Of a DNA stretch of 64,000 nt, positions 1 to 10,034 are shown piece after piece. A program made the translations under genes and the position numbers. The DNA comes from Pseudomonas piscis (GTDB taxonomy: Bacteria > Pseudomonadota > Gammaproteobacteria > Pseudomonadales > Pseudomonadaceae): positions 1 through 64,000 of the forward strand of contig NZ_WHUV01000001.1 in the NCBI RefSeq assembly GCF_009380155.1, given 5' to 3'. Below the pieces are notes generated by a model, which was not told where the DNA came from, did not search any database, and saw only the letters and a list, made by a program, of their open reading frames with translations. The stretch's first letter is position 1, and the number at the start of each line of letters is the position of its first letter.

Positions 1-114
1 ATGCTGCTGGAACAGAACGACGAGTGGTGCCTGCAACGACGTTACATGCAACTGGAGGCCTTCGAGGCGGTCAGCGATAATCCACAGGCCAAGCTGTCGG
101 CCGTGATCAACTAA
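1..114 (+). CDS. IS256/Mutator-family transposase, C-terminal fragment (cut by window edge)
   Basis: The first 37 codons of the window read in frame to a TAA at 112-114. The short motifs NDEW, RRYMQLE and LSAVIN are typical of the extreme C-terminus of IS256-family (Mutator) DDE transposases. The catalytic core lies outside the window, so it cannot be judged whether the element is intact. The likely right end of the element follows immediately. The assignment is from remembered family sequence and is fairly firm for so short a piece. Confidence 0.75.
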   Translation: MLLEQNDEWCLQRRYMQLEAFEAVSDNPQAKLSAVIN

Positions 115-468
115 ACGGCAAACTCAGCGGTCAAGACCATGATGAGTTACACCACTTCCTGGGACACGATCCGCCCAGGCGAGAGATGGGCGGAACACAC
201 CGGCTAATTCGGCGACACCCAACCATTCCGATGACCGAAAACTATCGTTGATCAAGCCATCCGACCCACGCAAGCGCACCGTCCAGCGCAGCCCGAAGAA
301 GAACACTGAGCGCCTGCCGAAGACCACGACCATGGCTTTAGCCTTTCGCAAGGCGAAGGAACGCCAAGGCCATTCCTCCTGACCTATAGTTTCAATTGAA
401 AAGCCCCGTTCCAGTCATGCAGACGAGAGGAACGTGGTGAGATCGCTCATTGGAACCTGCAGAAAACC
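115..468. other. Non-coding stretch with the probable right end of the IS256-type element
   Basis: No convincing gene is present. The sequence at about 141-172 (agttacaccac...gggacacgat) resembles the terminal repeat that follows the transposase stop in IS256-family elements. I cannot see the left end, so the inverted repeat and the target duplication are unverified. From about 175 to 468 I see nothing recognisable; a 75-codon reading frame on the minus strand (124-351) has no family resemblance and is treated as chance. Confidence 0.35.
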
Positions 469-1932
469 TTATACTGCTGCAGAACGTACGGTTCTATACA
501 ACTCCAAGTATTCTGCGATGGTGCTTTCCGCTGATTCTAGCTGCAACGCCGAAAGCTTCTGGGCTACCACGTTAAGCAGCTTACCGAATCCTTTCATATA
601 GCATCGATTCTTCACAGAGAGCGAGAGCCAGATATAGGCGCTCTGATAATCCTGCGGAACCCCCTCACCGTTCTTGTACAAACCTCCTAGGACGTACTGA
701 GCATGGGCATTCCCCTGCTCAGCGGACTTGCGGTACCACGTTGCCGCCTCTGCAAAGTCCTGCGGCACGCCTCGCCCTTTTTTGTAAAGACGCCCAAGCG
801 TGTACTGAGCATACTCATCTCCCTGCTCAGCAGCCTTTCGGTACCAGACGGCAGCCTCTACGAAGTCTTGCGGGACACCTCGACCTTTCGCATACAGCGC
901 CCCAAGAGCATCTTGGGCGAGTTCACTTCCCTGCTCAGCAGCTTTACGGTACCAGACAGCGGCCTTTGAAAAATTCTGGTGGGTAATTTTGCCGCTTTCG
1001 TAAACATCGCCTAGCGCATACTGAGCCCAAGCCGATCCCTGTTCGGCAGCCTTGTGGTGCCAAACAATTGCCTCTGCGAAGTCCTGAGGCACACCTTGGC
1101 CATCTGAATACAAGCGTGCCAGCGCGTCCTGAGCCGAAGCATGACCTTGCTCTGCCGCTTTGCGATACCAGGCTGCCGCTTCCGCGAAGTCCCGTGAACA
1201 AGGTTCACCTTTTTCGTATAGACGGCCTAGCGCGTATTCGGCCGAACAGTTCCCCTGGTCAGCGGCTTTCTTATACCAACCCTCCGCCTTCACCGCGTTC
1301 TGCTTGACGCCATCGCCTTTCTCGTAGAGCTTGCCGAGGGCAAGTTGGGCCCAGCTGTATCCTTGCTCGGCGGCTTTGCGATACCAAGCACCCGCTTTTT
1401 CAAAGCTTTGTCGAACACCGCCTCCTTTCTTGTACATGTCACCGAGGGAGTGCTGGGCAAAAACATAGCCTTGTTCTGCGGCTTTACGGTGCCAAGTAGC
1501 TGCTTTCAGCAGATCCTGCGCGACGCCTTCACCCTCTTCGTAAAGGCAAGCCAGGGCATGCTGCGCCTCCGCAAGGGTCTGTATGGCGGCCCTCTGGTAC
1601 CACATTGCCGCCGTTTCAAGATTTTGTGAAACGCCTTCGCCCTTGGTGTACAGATCGCCCAATGCATACTCGGCCCAGTCGACGCCCTGCTCGGCGGCCT
1701 TGCGGTACCAGCTGGCCGCTTTCGCCAAATCCTGCGGCACACCTTGCCCGCTCTCATAAAGGCGCCCCATGGTGTATTGAGCCCAGCCATGGCCCTGCCT
1801 TGCGGCTTTGCGGTACCAGCCAGCCGCTTTCTCAAGGTCTGGCGCGACACCTTCACCACATTCGTACAAGCTACCTAGGCTGTATTGGGCAGCAGCATCC
1901 CCCTGTTGGGCGGTTTGGCGAAGGCTGTTCAC
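469..1932 (-). CDS. Sel1-like repeat (SLR/TPR) protein, 12 repeats
   Basis: The 487-residue protein is almost entirely Sel1-like repeats of about 36 residues. Each has the pattern AQYxLGxLYxxGxGVxQDxxKAAxWYRKAAEQG. I count 12 copies from about residue 10 to 440, followed by a short non-repeat C-terminus. Two repeats are degenerate, with GEPCSRD and GKITHQN at the turn. No signal peptide or membrane segment is visible, so it is probably cytoplasmic. SLR proteins act as scaffolds or adaptors, and the partner here is unknown. The start is a GTG with AGGGAG about 10 bases upstream. The gene stands alone between the IS fragment and a divergent small gene. Confidence 0.85.
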   Translation of the reverse strand: MNSLRQTAQQGDAAAQYSLGSLYECGEGVAPDLEKAAGWYRKAARQGHGWAQYTMGRLYESGQGVPQDLAKAASWYRKAAEQGVDWAEYALGDLYTKGEGVSQNLETAAMWYQRAAIQTLAEAQHALACLYEEGEGVAQDLLKAATWHRKAAEQGYVFAQHSLGDMYKKGGGVRQSFEKAGAWYRKAAEQGYSWAQLALGKLYEKGDGVKQNAVKAEGWYKKAADQGNCSAEYALGRLYEKGEPCSRDFAEAAAWYRKAAEQGHASAQDALARLYSDGQGVPQDFAEAIVWHHKAAEQGSAWAQYALGDVYESGKITHQNFSKAAVWYRKAAEQGSELAQDALGALYAKGRGVPQDFVEAAVWYRKAAEQGDEYAQYTLGRLYKKGRGVPQDFAEAATWYRKSAEQGNAHAQYVLGGLYKNGEGVPQDYQSAYIWLSLSVKNRCYMKGFGKLLNVVAQKLSALQLESAESTIAEYLELYRTVRSAAV

Positions 1933-2177
1933 GAATGATCGCTCCCTGATCCGATTAAAAGGTGCTCTCGCAAAGGCTCAAGCGACAAGTCGCAAAATGC
2001 TATCACGCGTTTGGGGCGTTGGCGTCGAATGCCGGCGTGTAATTGGACGTTATGGTTAATCCGCCCACACACCTGACCCAAGATCGGTGACCACTCGGAC
2101 TATGGTGGTCACCGTCCTCCAGCCCTGCGCTATACCAGAACCCTGGCGATTGGTTTGACGCGAGAGCAGGGAGTTCC

Positions 2178-2408
2178 ATGAAAAGAGCCATCGAGCAGGA
2201 CACGTTGCAGGCACTGGCCGAGACGGGTGCCGCACAAGAATTTCGCGTACTGCGTGAGGGCGAGACCTGGCGCCTGGAGCTGCGCCTCGGGGTGAAATGG
2301 CTGCCGGTGCGCTCGCGGCGCGAGCCGGTGAGACTCTGGCGCTCTCTGACGGCAGTGGGGCGGTTCTGCGCGGGGTTGGGGATCAAAGCGCTGACGGTGG
2401 AGCTTTGA
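2178..2408 (+). CDS. Small ParC-like (partition-associated) protein
   Basis: This 76-residue protein starts at an ATG with a good ribosome site (CAGGGAGTT). Its central stretch, WLPVRSRREPVR, followed by LTAVGRFC and the C-terminal ALTVEL, resembles small proteins annotated as ParC-family partition-associated proteins on plasmids and integrative elements in Pseudomonas. That resemblance is from memory and not checked. Its role here is unknown; it may be a remnant of an integrated mobile element. It converges on the DUF3644 gene with about 10 bp between stops. Confidence 0.5.
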   Translation: MKRAIEQDTLQALAETGAAQEFRVLREGETWRLELRLGVKWLPVRSRREPVRLWRSLTAVGRFCAGLGIKALTVEL

Positions 2409-2418
2409 TCCAGCGACG

Positions 2419-3465
2419 CTACCGCTGGCGTGCCCGCCAAAGCTCCTCGATGTCGAGATTGTCCATGGCCTCGCGCATACGTCGGAAAGCATTGTCCGAA
2501 AAGCGCGGGATCTTGGTAGATCCAAACTCGAAGACGTGACGACAGGTCACGTCCGCATCTATCCCCAAATGAGCTCGCAACACCCGAGCCTTAGGCTGGG
2601 TTAGCCCAAGCTTCTGAGCCAAGTCGGCTGCCCCCAGGTAGAACTTCTTCTGGAGATCCAGCTCACGCACAGCAGCCGCGTCGGCAGGGTCATCACCGCC
2701 GATATAGCGCACAGGGGCGCCTTCCTTCCTGGAGAAATGAACGACTAGGTTCACCCCTTCACCATCAGTGCGCGTACCCACAGTGGAGAGTCGAGGAAAA
2801 ACCTCAAGGATGTCTTGCCCTGCACGCACTGCCCGCTCGATACGGTCGATGTCGCGCTCGGATATGAAAACCTCCTCCACAGCAATCGACTCCATGGCGA
2901 GCAGGGAACGAATCCGTGCACGAGCTTCGTCGCGATGCCGCCGACCAGGCTCTAGCAACTCCCGGATCAAGCGATATTCACGATCTACCAGGAACTCGAA
3001 ATCTCCTGGGGGCATGGTCGAGACCGGCAGAACCCGAGCGGGGATGTGCTTTATCAGGACATCCTCCAGGGCACGCTGAAGGTAGGCATCAAAAGCCGTG
3101 ATCAATGCTCGCGTGTTGAGATACAGCAGATCCTCGGCGACGACGACGAACCAATGCTGAGCCGCATCGCGCAAGCTATCAATCGCACGCATTGCACCGG
3201 CTTCCTCTGCCGTCAGACCAAAGTGCGCGGTGCAGAGCCCAAGGCATTTATCGAAACTAATCGAACGCCCTGCCTCTTTGTCGAAGACCTTGGCTTGGTT
3301 CTGCACCAGCACGGCCTTCAGCAACATCTCGCAAGCATGCTGGAGGTGCAGCAGTACCGTAGTGATACGCCCATCGTCATCGAAGCTATTAAACGCCTGC
3401 ATTCCCGTACGGAGAGAGCAGAGAGCCTTGCCTTTCAGAGTGCGTGCATCCCGAACAAGCTTCAT
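2419..3465 (-). CDS. DUF3644 domain protein (possible defence-associated gene)
   Basis: The 348-residue protein has an N-terminal helical part (residues about 15-120) with the motif LLHLQHACEMLLKAVL, which I associate with DUF3644. The rest is charged and includes a possible DNA-binding segment near residue 285 (LAQKLGLTQPKARVLRAHLGI), helix-turn-helix-like. No membrane segment or signal is visible. DUF3644 proteins are often found beside restriction-modification and other defence genes, and this one lies on the same strand about 1 kb downstream of the hsd block. The start ATG has AAAGGA upstream. The biochemical activity is unknown; family recognition is moderate. Confidence 0.6.
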   Translation of the reverse strand: MKLVRDARTLKGKALCSLRTGMQAFNSFDDDGRITTVLLHLQHACEMLLKAVLVQNQAKVFDKEAGRSISFDKCLGLCTAHFGLTAEEAGAMRAIDSLRDAAQHWFVVVAEDLLYLNTRALITAFDAYLQRALEDVLIKHIPARVLPVSTMPPGDFEFLVDREYRLIRELLEPGRRHRDEARARIRSLLAMESIAVEEVFISERDIDRIERAVRAGQDILEVFPRLSTVGTRTDGEGVNLVVHFSRKEGAPVRYIGGDDPADAAAVRELDLQKKFYLGAADLAQKLGLTQPKARVLRAHLGIDADVTCRHVFEFGSTKIPRFSDNAFRRMREAMDNLDIEELWRARQR

Positions 3466-3563
3466 CGTCCATTCCTTTGAGCTGTTATGAACTCACCTAG
3501 GCTTCAGCTTTGCCTAAAGTTATTATTTTCTGGCGTTCATCATCAGCTGTAGAGATTATCCTG

Positions 3564-4509
3564 CTAAGTTCTTTGCCTGAATGTATCCGTCATTTTTCTG
3601 ATGAGCTGATAGTATTCTCCTCGCCCAACAACTGCTTCTTGGGATAGATCAATCTCTAGATTTGTTAGCATAATCGCTGGATCTATTATGTAATGGCTGG
3701 CCTCCATATATCTTCTGATAGCCGGAATAATCCAAAAAGCCGGATAGAAATGGATAATACTGTTACCAGCTTTCTGAATCATTCCTACCCATTCAACCTG
3801 GTTGGCCTTAGGCATCAGGTTTGACACTATTCCGCCACTCATACCATTTAGCATGGCGTGCGTCTTCTCTCCGTGGAAGCGCAGAATGGGGGTTGAACCA
3901 TCGAAATCACAGCTCCCATAGGTGATGTGCTTATTGAGCACCGTAGAGCAGTTGTAGTCATCACCATAAGGGTACTCAATCGGGTTCTCGTCTATCGGAT
4001 AACCGGAGACAACAAGAATCATCCCCTCGTATAAATTTCTTACTGGAACACCTTTCGGTGCATTAGGAGAGTCGAGATCAATAAATGTATTTGGATAACG
4101 GAAGAGTGATGCCAACTCGATCAAAACAATATCTTGCATGTCGATATTTGGTATATCTTCTTTGATTAATTCCCCTATGCGCCAGCCTCGCATTGGAAAC
4201 CCAAGATCCTCGGAACCTGCCCACCCTCTGTCAGAATAAAGATGGGTAAAAAAAAGGCGATTCATTCTGTGCGATCTCGTAGTGAGCATCTATAACGTGC
4301 TGCGCCGTCAGCAGAAAGAATTTCTCATGGTATTTAATAAGAATACCTGTCCCACCAAAATTGTAGACGGTATCTGCATAATAACGGCCAAGCTCCTCCA
4401 TGGACTGAGAGCAATGGGTGAAGATCAATCTTCTAGCGGACTGAACCACATTGCTATGTGTAGTCTTCTCATAAAAACGACTTAACTTTCGTACCGGGAT
4501 TTTCATCAC
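3564..4509 (-). pseudogene. Trypsin-like serine protease, frameshifted at an A8/T8 run
   Basis: Two overlapping minus-strand frames make one protein. The first (4509 down to 4231, about 92 residues) has the His motif LLTAQHVIDAH and then stops. The second (4289 down to 3564) has an Asp candidate (NIDMQDIVLIEL) and a Ser motif (NGMSGGIVSN). Together they give the His-Asp-Ser order of a trypsin/Do-like fold. The frames meet at a run of eight A on the + strand (4248-4255). With seven, SPFF would continue directly into THLYSDRGW and the protein would be whole, at about 315 residues. The gene starts (GTG or the adjacent ATG) immediately after the stop of the zinc peptidase gene, so the two look translationally coupled. 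A sequencing error, real decay or phase variation are all possible. The region is visibly more AT-rich than its neighbours. Confidence 0.7.
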
Positions 4510-5220
4510 CTACACCGCATCCCCAAACACAGCCCGTTCCAACACCTGATGCTGCCTCTGCCAGTTCGGCATATGGCTGGCCACCAGCGCCCAAAAAGCC
4601 TTGGTATGGTTCTTTTCCACCGTATGGCAAAGCTCATGGACGATGACGTAGTCCTGCACGCTGGCCGGTAGCTCCATCACCCTAGGATGAAACTCCAGGA
4701 TGTGGTTCGCATCGCAGCTCGCCCAACGGCTTTGGAAATGACGGATACGTACCCCCGCAGCCAGGAGTCCAGTCTCGCGTTGCCAGTGGCGAACACGTAG
4801 CGGCAGCTTCTCGTGCGCCCGATCCCTATAGAACCGCTCCAGCAAAGGCATCAGTGCGTCGGGATGAATACCTAAACCATCAGGGTTATCAACAATGAAG
4901 CGTGACGCAGTGAAGGCCAGCCGAGGCTTGAGGGCATCTGGCGCATGACGAACTTCGGTGTAATAGGTGCGTCCTGCATAACGCAGGCGACTGCCGGTCA
5001 CGATGGGTTCGCTGGCAAGGGGCTGATTCACCTGGGCCAGCTTTTCACGAATCCAGCGCGCACGACGCAGCACCAAAGCCTCTTGCTCAAGCTCATCCAC
5101 CTGCGGCCCACGCAATAGCACGGGACGACCCCGTTCCACGGTCACGTAATGGCGCTTGAGTTTGCTATCAAGCTGGAAGTACCACTCGATAGCTGTTTGG
5201 CCGTAATTCAACACAGGCAT
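4510..5220 (-). CDS. YgjP/DUF45-type M48-like zinc metallopeptidase
   Basis: The 236-residue protein carries the zinc signature HELCH at residues 195-199 with a third histidine at 205 (VEKNHTKAFW), the layout of YgjP-like/DUF45 metallopeptidases. A preceding SRWASC motif (about residues 164-169) is also characteristic. No signal peptide is present, so it should act in the cytoplasm. Genes of this family often follow hsdR in type I restriction operons, and here it starts 13 bp after hsdR on the same strand. Its role in those loci is not established. Family assignment is firm; substrate is unknown. Confidence 0.85.
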   Translation of the reverse strand: MPVLNYGQTAIEWYFQLDSKLKRHYVTVERGRPVLLRGPQVDELEQEALVLRRARWIREKLAQVNQPLASEPIVTGSRLRYAGRTYYTEVRHAPDALKPRLAFTASRFIVDNPDGLGIHPDALMPLLERFYRDRAHEKLPLRVRHWQRETGLLAAGVRIRHFQSRWASCDANHILEFHPRVMELPASVQDYVIVHELCHTVEKNHTKAFWALVASHMPNWQRQHQVLERAVFGDAV

Positions 5221-5233
5221 AGGTGGCGTCGCT

Positions 5234-8200
5234 TCAGTTTTTCAGCAAGATATCGAAGATACGCTTGGCGTGATCACGCGCCACTGAGCGCTCCCAGCCT
5301 GCCAGGGGCATCAATACCCCGCGCAGGTGGTCTCTGAAATCAGGATGCGTATCCGGCATTTTCTTCCAGTTTTCAGTCGCCAGCGCACGGTTCAGCATTT
5401 CATCTTCGAACAGCTTGGTCGTTGCCACTCTTGCCGTGTCCTCGGTCAGTTGGGCGGCAAGGTAGTGGTAGACCGCCGAGTGTGCAGGCTTTTCAAAGCC
5501 GGTTTTGTCCTTGTCCTGAATTCGCTGGCTGAACAGCTCCAGTTGCTCCAGAAACTTGACTTGGGTAATACGACCTGCCTTTTCCTCTTCCAGCAGCTTT
5601 TCCAGCTCCTCGGCGATCTTGTCGAAGAATGCTGGATCCTTGTCCTTACCGGTGACGATGGTTTGCTTGAGCTGGTTTTTCATCACCAGAGCGCGGCTAC
5701 CGGGGCTCGCCAGTTTCTTCAAACGCTCCATATCACTGGCATCCAGAATCGACACCTCATGACCCAGCAGGCTCTTAGCCGGGCTGGCCGCGATGTACTC
5801 ATCCAGCAGCTGTTGCAACAGCGCGGACTCCAGTTTGGTGATGCGTTCCTTGTAGGTATTACCCGGCAGTTTGTCGCGCAGCATCAGGCGAATCTCACCT
5901 AGCAGGGTGAAATATGGCTTGAACGGTACGCCACGGACATCCGGCAGGATGATGTCTACTGAGCGGTTGAACTGCTTCACCAAATCGAGGAACTCTTCGA
6001 CCATGTCCAGTCGGGTGGCAGGATCAAGGAAGCGCTCGGCGTCGTCTTTGTAGGCCTCGCGCTGCGCCACCGGGTCATGCTTTTTCGGCAGCAACTTGAG
6101 GATGCGGTCGAGTGTGGCTTGCAGCTTGGGCAGTTCGGTCTCAACACCTTCCCATACCTGCGAAGGCTTCACCTCGCCGCCGTAAATTTTCAGCGCGTGA
6201 TCAAGGTGATCGACCACCCCGTGGTAATCCACGATGTAGCCGGCATTCTTGCCAGGCAGGGTGCGGTTCACCCGTGCGATGGCCTGCAACAGGGTGTGTT
6301 CTTTTAACGGCTTGTCGAGGTACATGGTGCCGACAATCGGGGCATCCCACCCAGTCAGCAGCATGTCAGAAACGATGATCAGCCCGACATTGTTCGCCTG
6401 CGGCTTACCATCAAGCCCTTTACTTTCTTCCCCGTAGGGCAGGGGAAACAGCTTGCTGACAAAGTTGCCGATTTGCTCGGATGGCATGGCCACCGGGATC
6501 TTTCCAGCTTTCACCTCGGCCTTGACCCGCTCCTCGATGCTACGAATCTTGTCGGCCTCTATCTCGTACTCTGCCGCCTCTTCCATGGCAGAAGCGCCCG
6601 TGCGGGAAGAGGTGATGCTGGCCAAGGATATAACTACCTTGCTGTCAAAAGTGGGCAGCCCTTTGTTCGCCCGTTCGACCATGATCGCATCGAGCAAATC
6701 CTTATAGCGCACCGCCATGTCGCGGCCATCGCACACCAGCATGGCCTTCAAACCTTTGGCTTTTACGTTACTGAGAAAGTGCTCAACCAGATGCTCGGCA
6801 ACCTGCTCCATACGGTCACCGGCCTGACGCCAGCGGCGCAACAGCTCACGCTTCAACTCGTGCTGGCGAACTTCACTCTGATCGGCAAATTGCTCTTTGA
6901 ACGCGGCATCCAGCTCCGTATTGGCCGACAGCGCCACCCAAGCATCCTGGTATTTGATCGGCAGGGTTGCGCCATCCGCCACAGCTTCATGCAGGCGGTA
7001 TTCGTCGATGTATTCACCACCGCCAAACTCACCCAGCGTGTGTTTGTCCTCTTGCAGCAGCGGCGTACCGGTGAAGGCGATGAATTTGGCGTTAGGCAAA
7101 CTGGCGCGCATAAAGGCCGCGAGGAAGTCATACTGACTACGGTGAGCTTCATCGACCAGCACGTAGAAGTTGGGCTTGGTGCTCAGTACTCGGAAGTGCA
7201 CCTTCTCCCGGCTAATCTCTTCCCACTTGGCCTTTATCGGAGCACCGTTCTCATCCACCGCCAGGTGGTGGACATTGCGCTCATGCACGATGAAGAAGTC
7301 CTTTTCCTCACGAATCCGCCGGTGACGAGTCACTTGCAGGGCATCATCTTCTTCGTCCGGAGTCTCAGCGGCCTGCTCACTGGGCTGATCGTTCTCCTGG
7401 AACTTTTGCACAGTGCTGGTGAACACGCTGCCGTAGTCGTTGGACAGCATCTTCAGCAAGCCATCAACCGACACGGCCTGGATGGCGTTAATGCCCACCG
7501 CGTGGAAGGTGTCGAATATCTGCTTATCGAGGTCTTTACGGTCGGTCAGTACCAGCACTGTAGGATTGTTCAAACCCGTGCTATCGGCACGCAGCATGCG
7601 CGCGAGCAGGGCCATGGTCAGTGACTTGCCGCTACCCTGGGTGTGCCAAACGACGCCGCCTGAAGGTTTCGGGGCGCACAGACGATCCACCGTTTTGCGC
7701 ACGGCACGCCATTGCTGGTAGCGCGGCAGCTTCTTCACTGTCTTGCCGTCGCGGGTTTCGAACAGCACAAAATGGGTGATCAGTTGCAGAAAGCGGCTCG
7801 GCACGAACAAGGCCCACAGGAGACTGTCCTGCTCACTTGGCGCTTCTCCTAACAGGGCGGTAACAGCGGCAGTCTCCAGCGCCTGCAACCGATAGCGGGC
7901 GTAATAGGCAGGCTTGGTTAGGATCGCCCCATACAGCCCTTCACGCCGATTAAGCCCAACACAGACTTGGTTGAATACAAACTGGGTAGGGAAGGTGCTT
8001 TGATAGCCATCCAACTGGCCCAAGGCTTCGTCCAAACGGTGATGGCTGGCTTTGCATTCGATGATAGCGAGCGGCAAGCCATTCACAAACAACAGCAGGT
8101 CTGGGCGGAAAACATCCCCATCTGCATTGCGCCCCACGTACTGATCGACCACATGGAAGTCGTTGTTGCTGGCATCACTAGCATCGAAGAAGCGCACGCT

Positions 8201-8518
8201 GCGCGGCTTGCCCTCGACATCCTTCACTTGGATGTCCGAACGATGCACCACCTGTTCCCAGAACGCTTTGTTGCCAGGCAACAGATCATCATTGACGCGC
8301 TTACGCAGCTCGATCAGCGCCGCGCTGATACCACCGGGGGCGCTCGCCAGCCATGGGTTGAGGATGAGCAACCGAGCCTGCAACACATCGTCCAGTACCG
8401 GAGCCAGGTGACGATGTTCAACCTCCACCTGGCTACCGGGCAGATGGGTGTAACCCAACTTGATCAGCCAATTGATGGCGGGCAGCTCGACCCCGACCTT
8501 CTCAGGTGACTGGCTCAT
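5234..8518 (-). CDS. hsdR: Type I restriction enzyme, R (endonuclease/translocase) subunit HsdR
   Basis: The 1094-residue protein is the motor and nuclease of the type I R-M complex, which cuts unmethylated foreign DNA after ATP-driven translocation. The N-terminal PD-(D/E)XK nuclease motif is visible (PD at 139-140, ECK at 154-156). The SF2 helicase part follows with Walker [10 protein letters not shown] at about 292-300, DEAHRSQYD and FTGTPL motifs, and a later motif VI-like ARVNRTL. A C-terminal helical domain then contacts the methylase core. Length is normal for the HsdR_N/EcoR124-type family. All key residues appear present, so it should be active. It follows a 63-codon ORF with a 3-bp gap and precedes the zinc peptidase in the same operon. 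Confidence 0.93.
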   Translation of the reverse strand: MSQSPEKVGVELPAINWLIKLGYTHLPGSQVEVEHRHLAPVLDDVLQARLLILNPWLASAPGGISAALIELRKRVNDDLLPGNKAFWEQVVHRSDIQVKDVEGKPRSVRFFDASDASNNDFHVVDQYVGRNADGDVFRPDLLLFVNGLPLAIIECKASHHRLDEALGQLDGYQSTFPTQFVFNQVCVGLNRREGLYGAILTKPAYYARYRLQALETAAVTALLGEAPSEQDSLLWALFVPSRFLQLITHFVLFETRDGKTVKKLPRYQQWRAVRKTVDRLCAPKPSGGVVWHTQGSGKSLTMALLARMLRADSTGLNNPTVLVLTDRKDLDKQIFDTFHAVGINAIQAVSVDGLLKMLSNDYGSVFTSTVQKFQENDQPSEQAAETPDEEDDALQVTRHRRIREEKDFFIVHERNVHHLAVDENGAPIKAKWEEISREKVHFRVLSTKPNFYVLVDEAHRSQYDFLAAFMRASLPNAKFIAFTGTPLLQEDKHTLGEFGGGEYIDEYRLHEAVADGATLPIKYQDAWVALSANTELDAAFKEQFADQSEVRQHELKRELLRRWRQAGDRMEQVAEHLVEHFLSNVKAKGLKAMLVCDGRDMAVRYKDLLDAIMVERANKGLPTFDSKVVISLASITSSRTGASAMEEAAEYEIEADKIRSIEERVKAEVKAGKIPVAMPSEQIGNFVSKLFPLPYGEESKGLDGKPQANNVGLIIVSDMLLTGWDAPIVGTMYLDKPLKEHTLLQAIARVNRTLPGKNAGYIVDYHGVVDHLDHALKIYGGEVKPSQVWEGVETELPKLQATLDRILKLLPKKHDPVAQREAYKDDAERFLDPATRLDMVEEFLDLVKQFNRSVDIILPDVRGVPFKPYFTLLGEIRLMLRDKLPGNTYKERITKLESALLQQLLDEYIAASPAKSLLGHEVSILDASDMERLKKLASPGSRALVMKNQLKQTIVTGKDKDPAFFDKIAEELEKLLEEEKAGRITQVKFLEQLELFSQRIQDKDKTGFEKPAHSAVYHYLAAQLTEDTARVATTKLFEDEMLNRALATENWKKMPDTHPDFRDHLRGVLMPLAGWERSVARDHAKRIFDILLKN

Positions 8519-8521
8519 TGC

Positions 8522-8713
8522 TTACTCCTGTTCCTTTGAGGTTTCCCTCGGACGACTGCGATACCAAACCACCGTAGCGCCGTTATCGGCTTGGCTTTGC
8601 TTACGAATTTCAAACTGCTGCGACTCATGGATGACATGACGCCAGCTTCCGCAGCCATAGCGCTTAGGCGTCTGCGGGCAATCCATTGAGGGCAGGAGGA
8701 TGGTTTCGTCCAT
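8522..8713 (-). CDS. Small hypothetical protein between hsdS and hsdR
   Basis: This 63-codon frame lies exactly in the hsdS-hsdR gap: its ATG is about 10 bp after the hsdS stop and its stop is 3 bp before the hsdR ATG. That tight packing argues for a translated gene. The sequence is polar with two cysteines and several Trp/Arg residues (YGCGSWRHV, VVWYRSRP). No known domain was recognised. It could be a small R-M regulator or anti-restriction factor, but that is only inference from position. Confidence 0.5.
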   Translation of the reverse strand: MDETILLPSMDCPQTPKRYGCGSWRHVIHESQQFEIRKQSQADNGATVVWYRSRPRETSKEQE

Positions 8714-8723
8714 GAATTTAAAC

Positions 8724-10034
8724 TCAGGCAGTTCCAGTAGGCCTATCGAGTTTGACCCGCCATTCGCCGGTTAGCAGTTTTTGCATCAGGCCACGTTTGA
8801 GATTTTGATACTCAGATTGCTTCCTTCGCAGGGCATTAGTTTTCTCTTCGATGGATGCCAATATCTCGGCTATTCGCTGCTGCTCTGCGAGCGGAGGGAG
8901 AGGAATCCGCTTTTTCAGCCAGTCCTTAGGTTTGAAGAGAAACTTCTCGATGTCCACACCCTGGCTACAAACAAGAAATAGCTTTGCATATTTCAGTAGC
9001 TGAACCAGATAGTTAAAAAAGGTTACGTCAAAGCCTTCTTTTGCCTGGAGCACAAGGTACTCGTTTGAAACCAACGCACCTGCAAGGTGCTCGGGAACAA
9101 TGCCACACGCACCATGGACAATCTGTCGCTCAGATATAAGAAAGTCACCCGCCTCAAGAAGATATTGATTCTTGACCTTAATGTCCGCGCCAGCCAACTC
9201 GTCCCTAAGATCGACCCCAGCGTGGCGCCGCCTCACTGTCACTCTCCGGTAGAGCTGATCGTCCGCCATTTTGATGGGGCGTTCTACAATGCTTAACGCT
9301 TCACCAATTTCCTTTACAGACCATCGAGTAGGAATCGCGCCCAATTCACTGTCCTTGAACTCGGTATGCGGAATCCAACGACCAGTAACATCTTGAGTTC
9401 CCATACCCCGGCTGAACAGAGTTTGCATCAAGCCCTGCTTCAGGGTCAGGGTGCCTTCAATCTGGCGCGCAATTACATCTAGCTTGTCGTCTACAGCCGT
9501 AAGGATTGCAGCGATTTTTTGTTGCTCGGGGAGTGATGGTTGCACAAACGGCAGGGATTGAAGCTGCCCCTGATTTACAGATGGCACAGCTCCATCCTGA
9601 ACCATCTTTCCAAGATCTACCGTTTGCAGATGGTAGTAACAAAAAATTGGGTCAATGTGGCGGGGGATTGCAGCCATCAGATTGTTATCAATGGCCGTCT
9701 TTCGAGTAAGAATCCGACGACGATTCGATAGTAATGCAGCACCTACCTTCGCGAACACCACAGATCCAGCCTCAAATAGAGTCGCCTTTATTTCCTTATT
9801 AGCGCCCGCATCAATCCAGTGATTCGCGTCTCTGATGAATTTTTGGTTTGCTAAAAGGTTAAAGTCGCTAACCTTTATAAACGGAAAATCACCAGAATCC
9901 TTCCCTTGGAATTTTTCTTTGAAGGCGTTGCCTCCACGAAAGTCTACGACTTTACCTAAGGTTGTTTCTGTCCAACCTTGTGGAGTCCTAACTGACTTAG
10001 ACTTCTGATAGCCCAGCTTCCCTGCTGTACTCAT
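8724..10034 (-). CDS. hsdS: Type I restriction-modification specificity subunit HsdS
   Basis: The 436-residue protein has two target recognition domains, beginning near TPQGWTETTLGKVVDF (about residue 18) and IPTRWSVKEIGEAL (about residue 235). Each is followed by a conserved coiled-coil spacer: LPEQQKIAAILTAVDDKLD and LAEQQRIAEILASIEEKTN. This two-fold design sets a bipartite recognition sequence for both HsdM and HsdR. The target sequence cannot be predicted from the protein alone. The start ATG overlaps the hsdM stop by four bases (ATGA), typical of coupled hsdMS translation. Both halves are complete, so specificity should be functional. Confidence 0.92.
   Translation of the reverse strand: MSTAGKLGYQKSKSVRTPQGWTETTLGKVVDFRGGNAFKEKFQGKDSGDFPFIKVSDFNLLANQKFIRDANHWIDAGANKEIKATLFEAGSVVFAKVGAALLSNRRRILTRKTAIDNNLMAAIPRHIDPIFCYYHLQTVDLGKMVQDGAVPSVNQGQLQSLPFVQPSLPEQQKIAAILTAVDDKLDVIARQIEGTLTLKQGLMQTLFSRGMGTQDVTGRWIPHTEFKDSELGAIPTRWSVKEIGEALSIVERPIKMADDQLYRRVTVRRRHAGVDLRDELAGADIKVKNQYLLEAGDFLISERQIVHGACGIVPEHLAGALVSNEYLVLQAKEGFDVTFFNYLVQLLKYAKLFLVCSQGVDIEKFLFKPKDWLKKRIPLPPLAEQQRIAEILASIEEKTNALRRKQSEYQNLKRGLMQKLLTGEWRVKLDRPTGTA

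Noticed and set aside
469..1932. Repeat-rich DNA at the Sel1 gene as a CRISPR or tandem repeat array
   Set aside because: The periodicity of about 108 bp is explained by 36-residue protein repeats with variable codons.
2003..2525. Minus-strand frames opposite the ParC-like gene
   Set aside because: Shadow frames with no similarity; the plus-strand ORF has the ribosome site.
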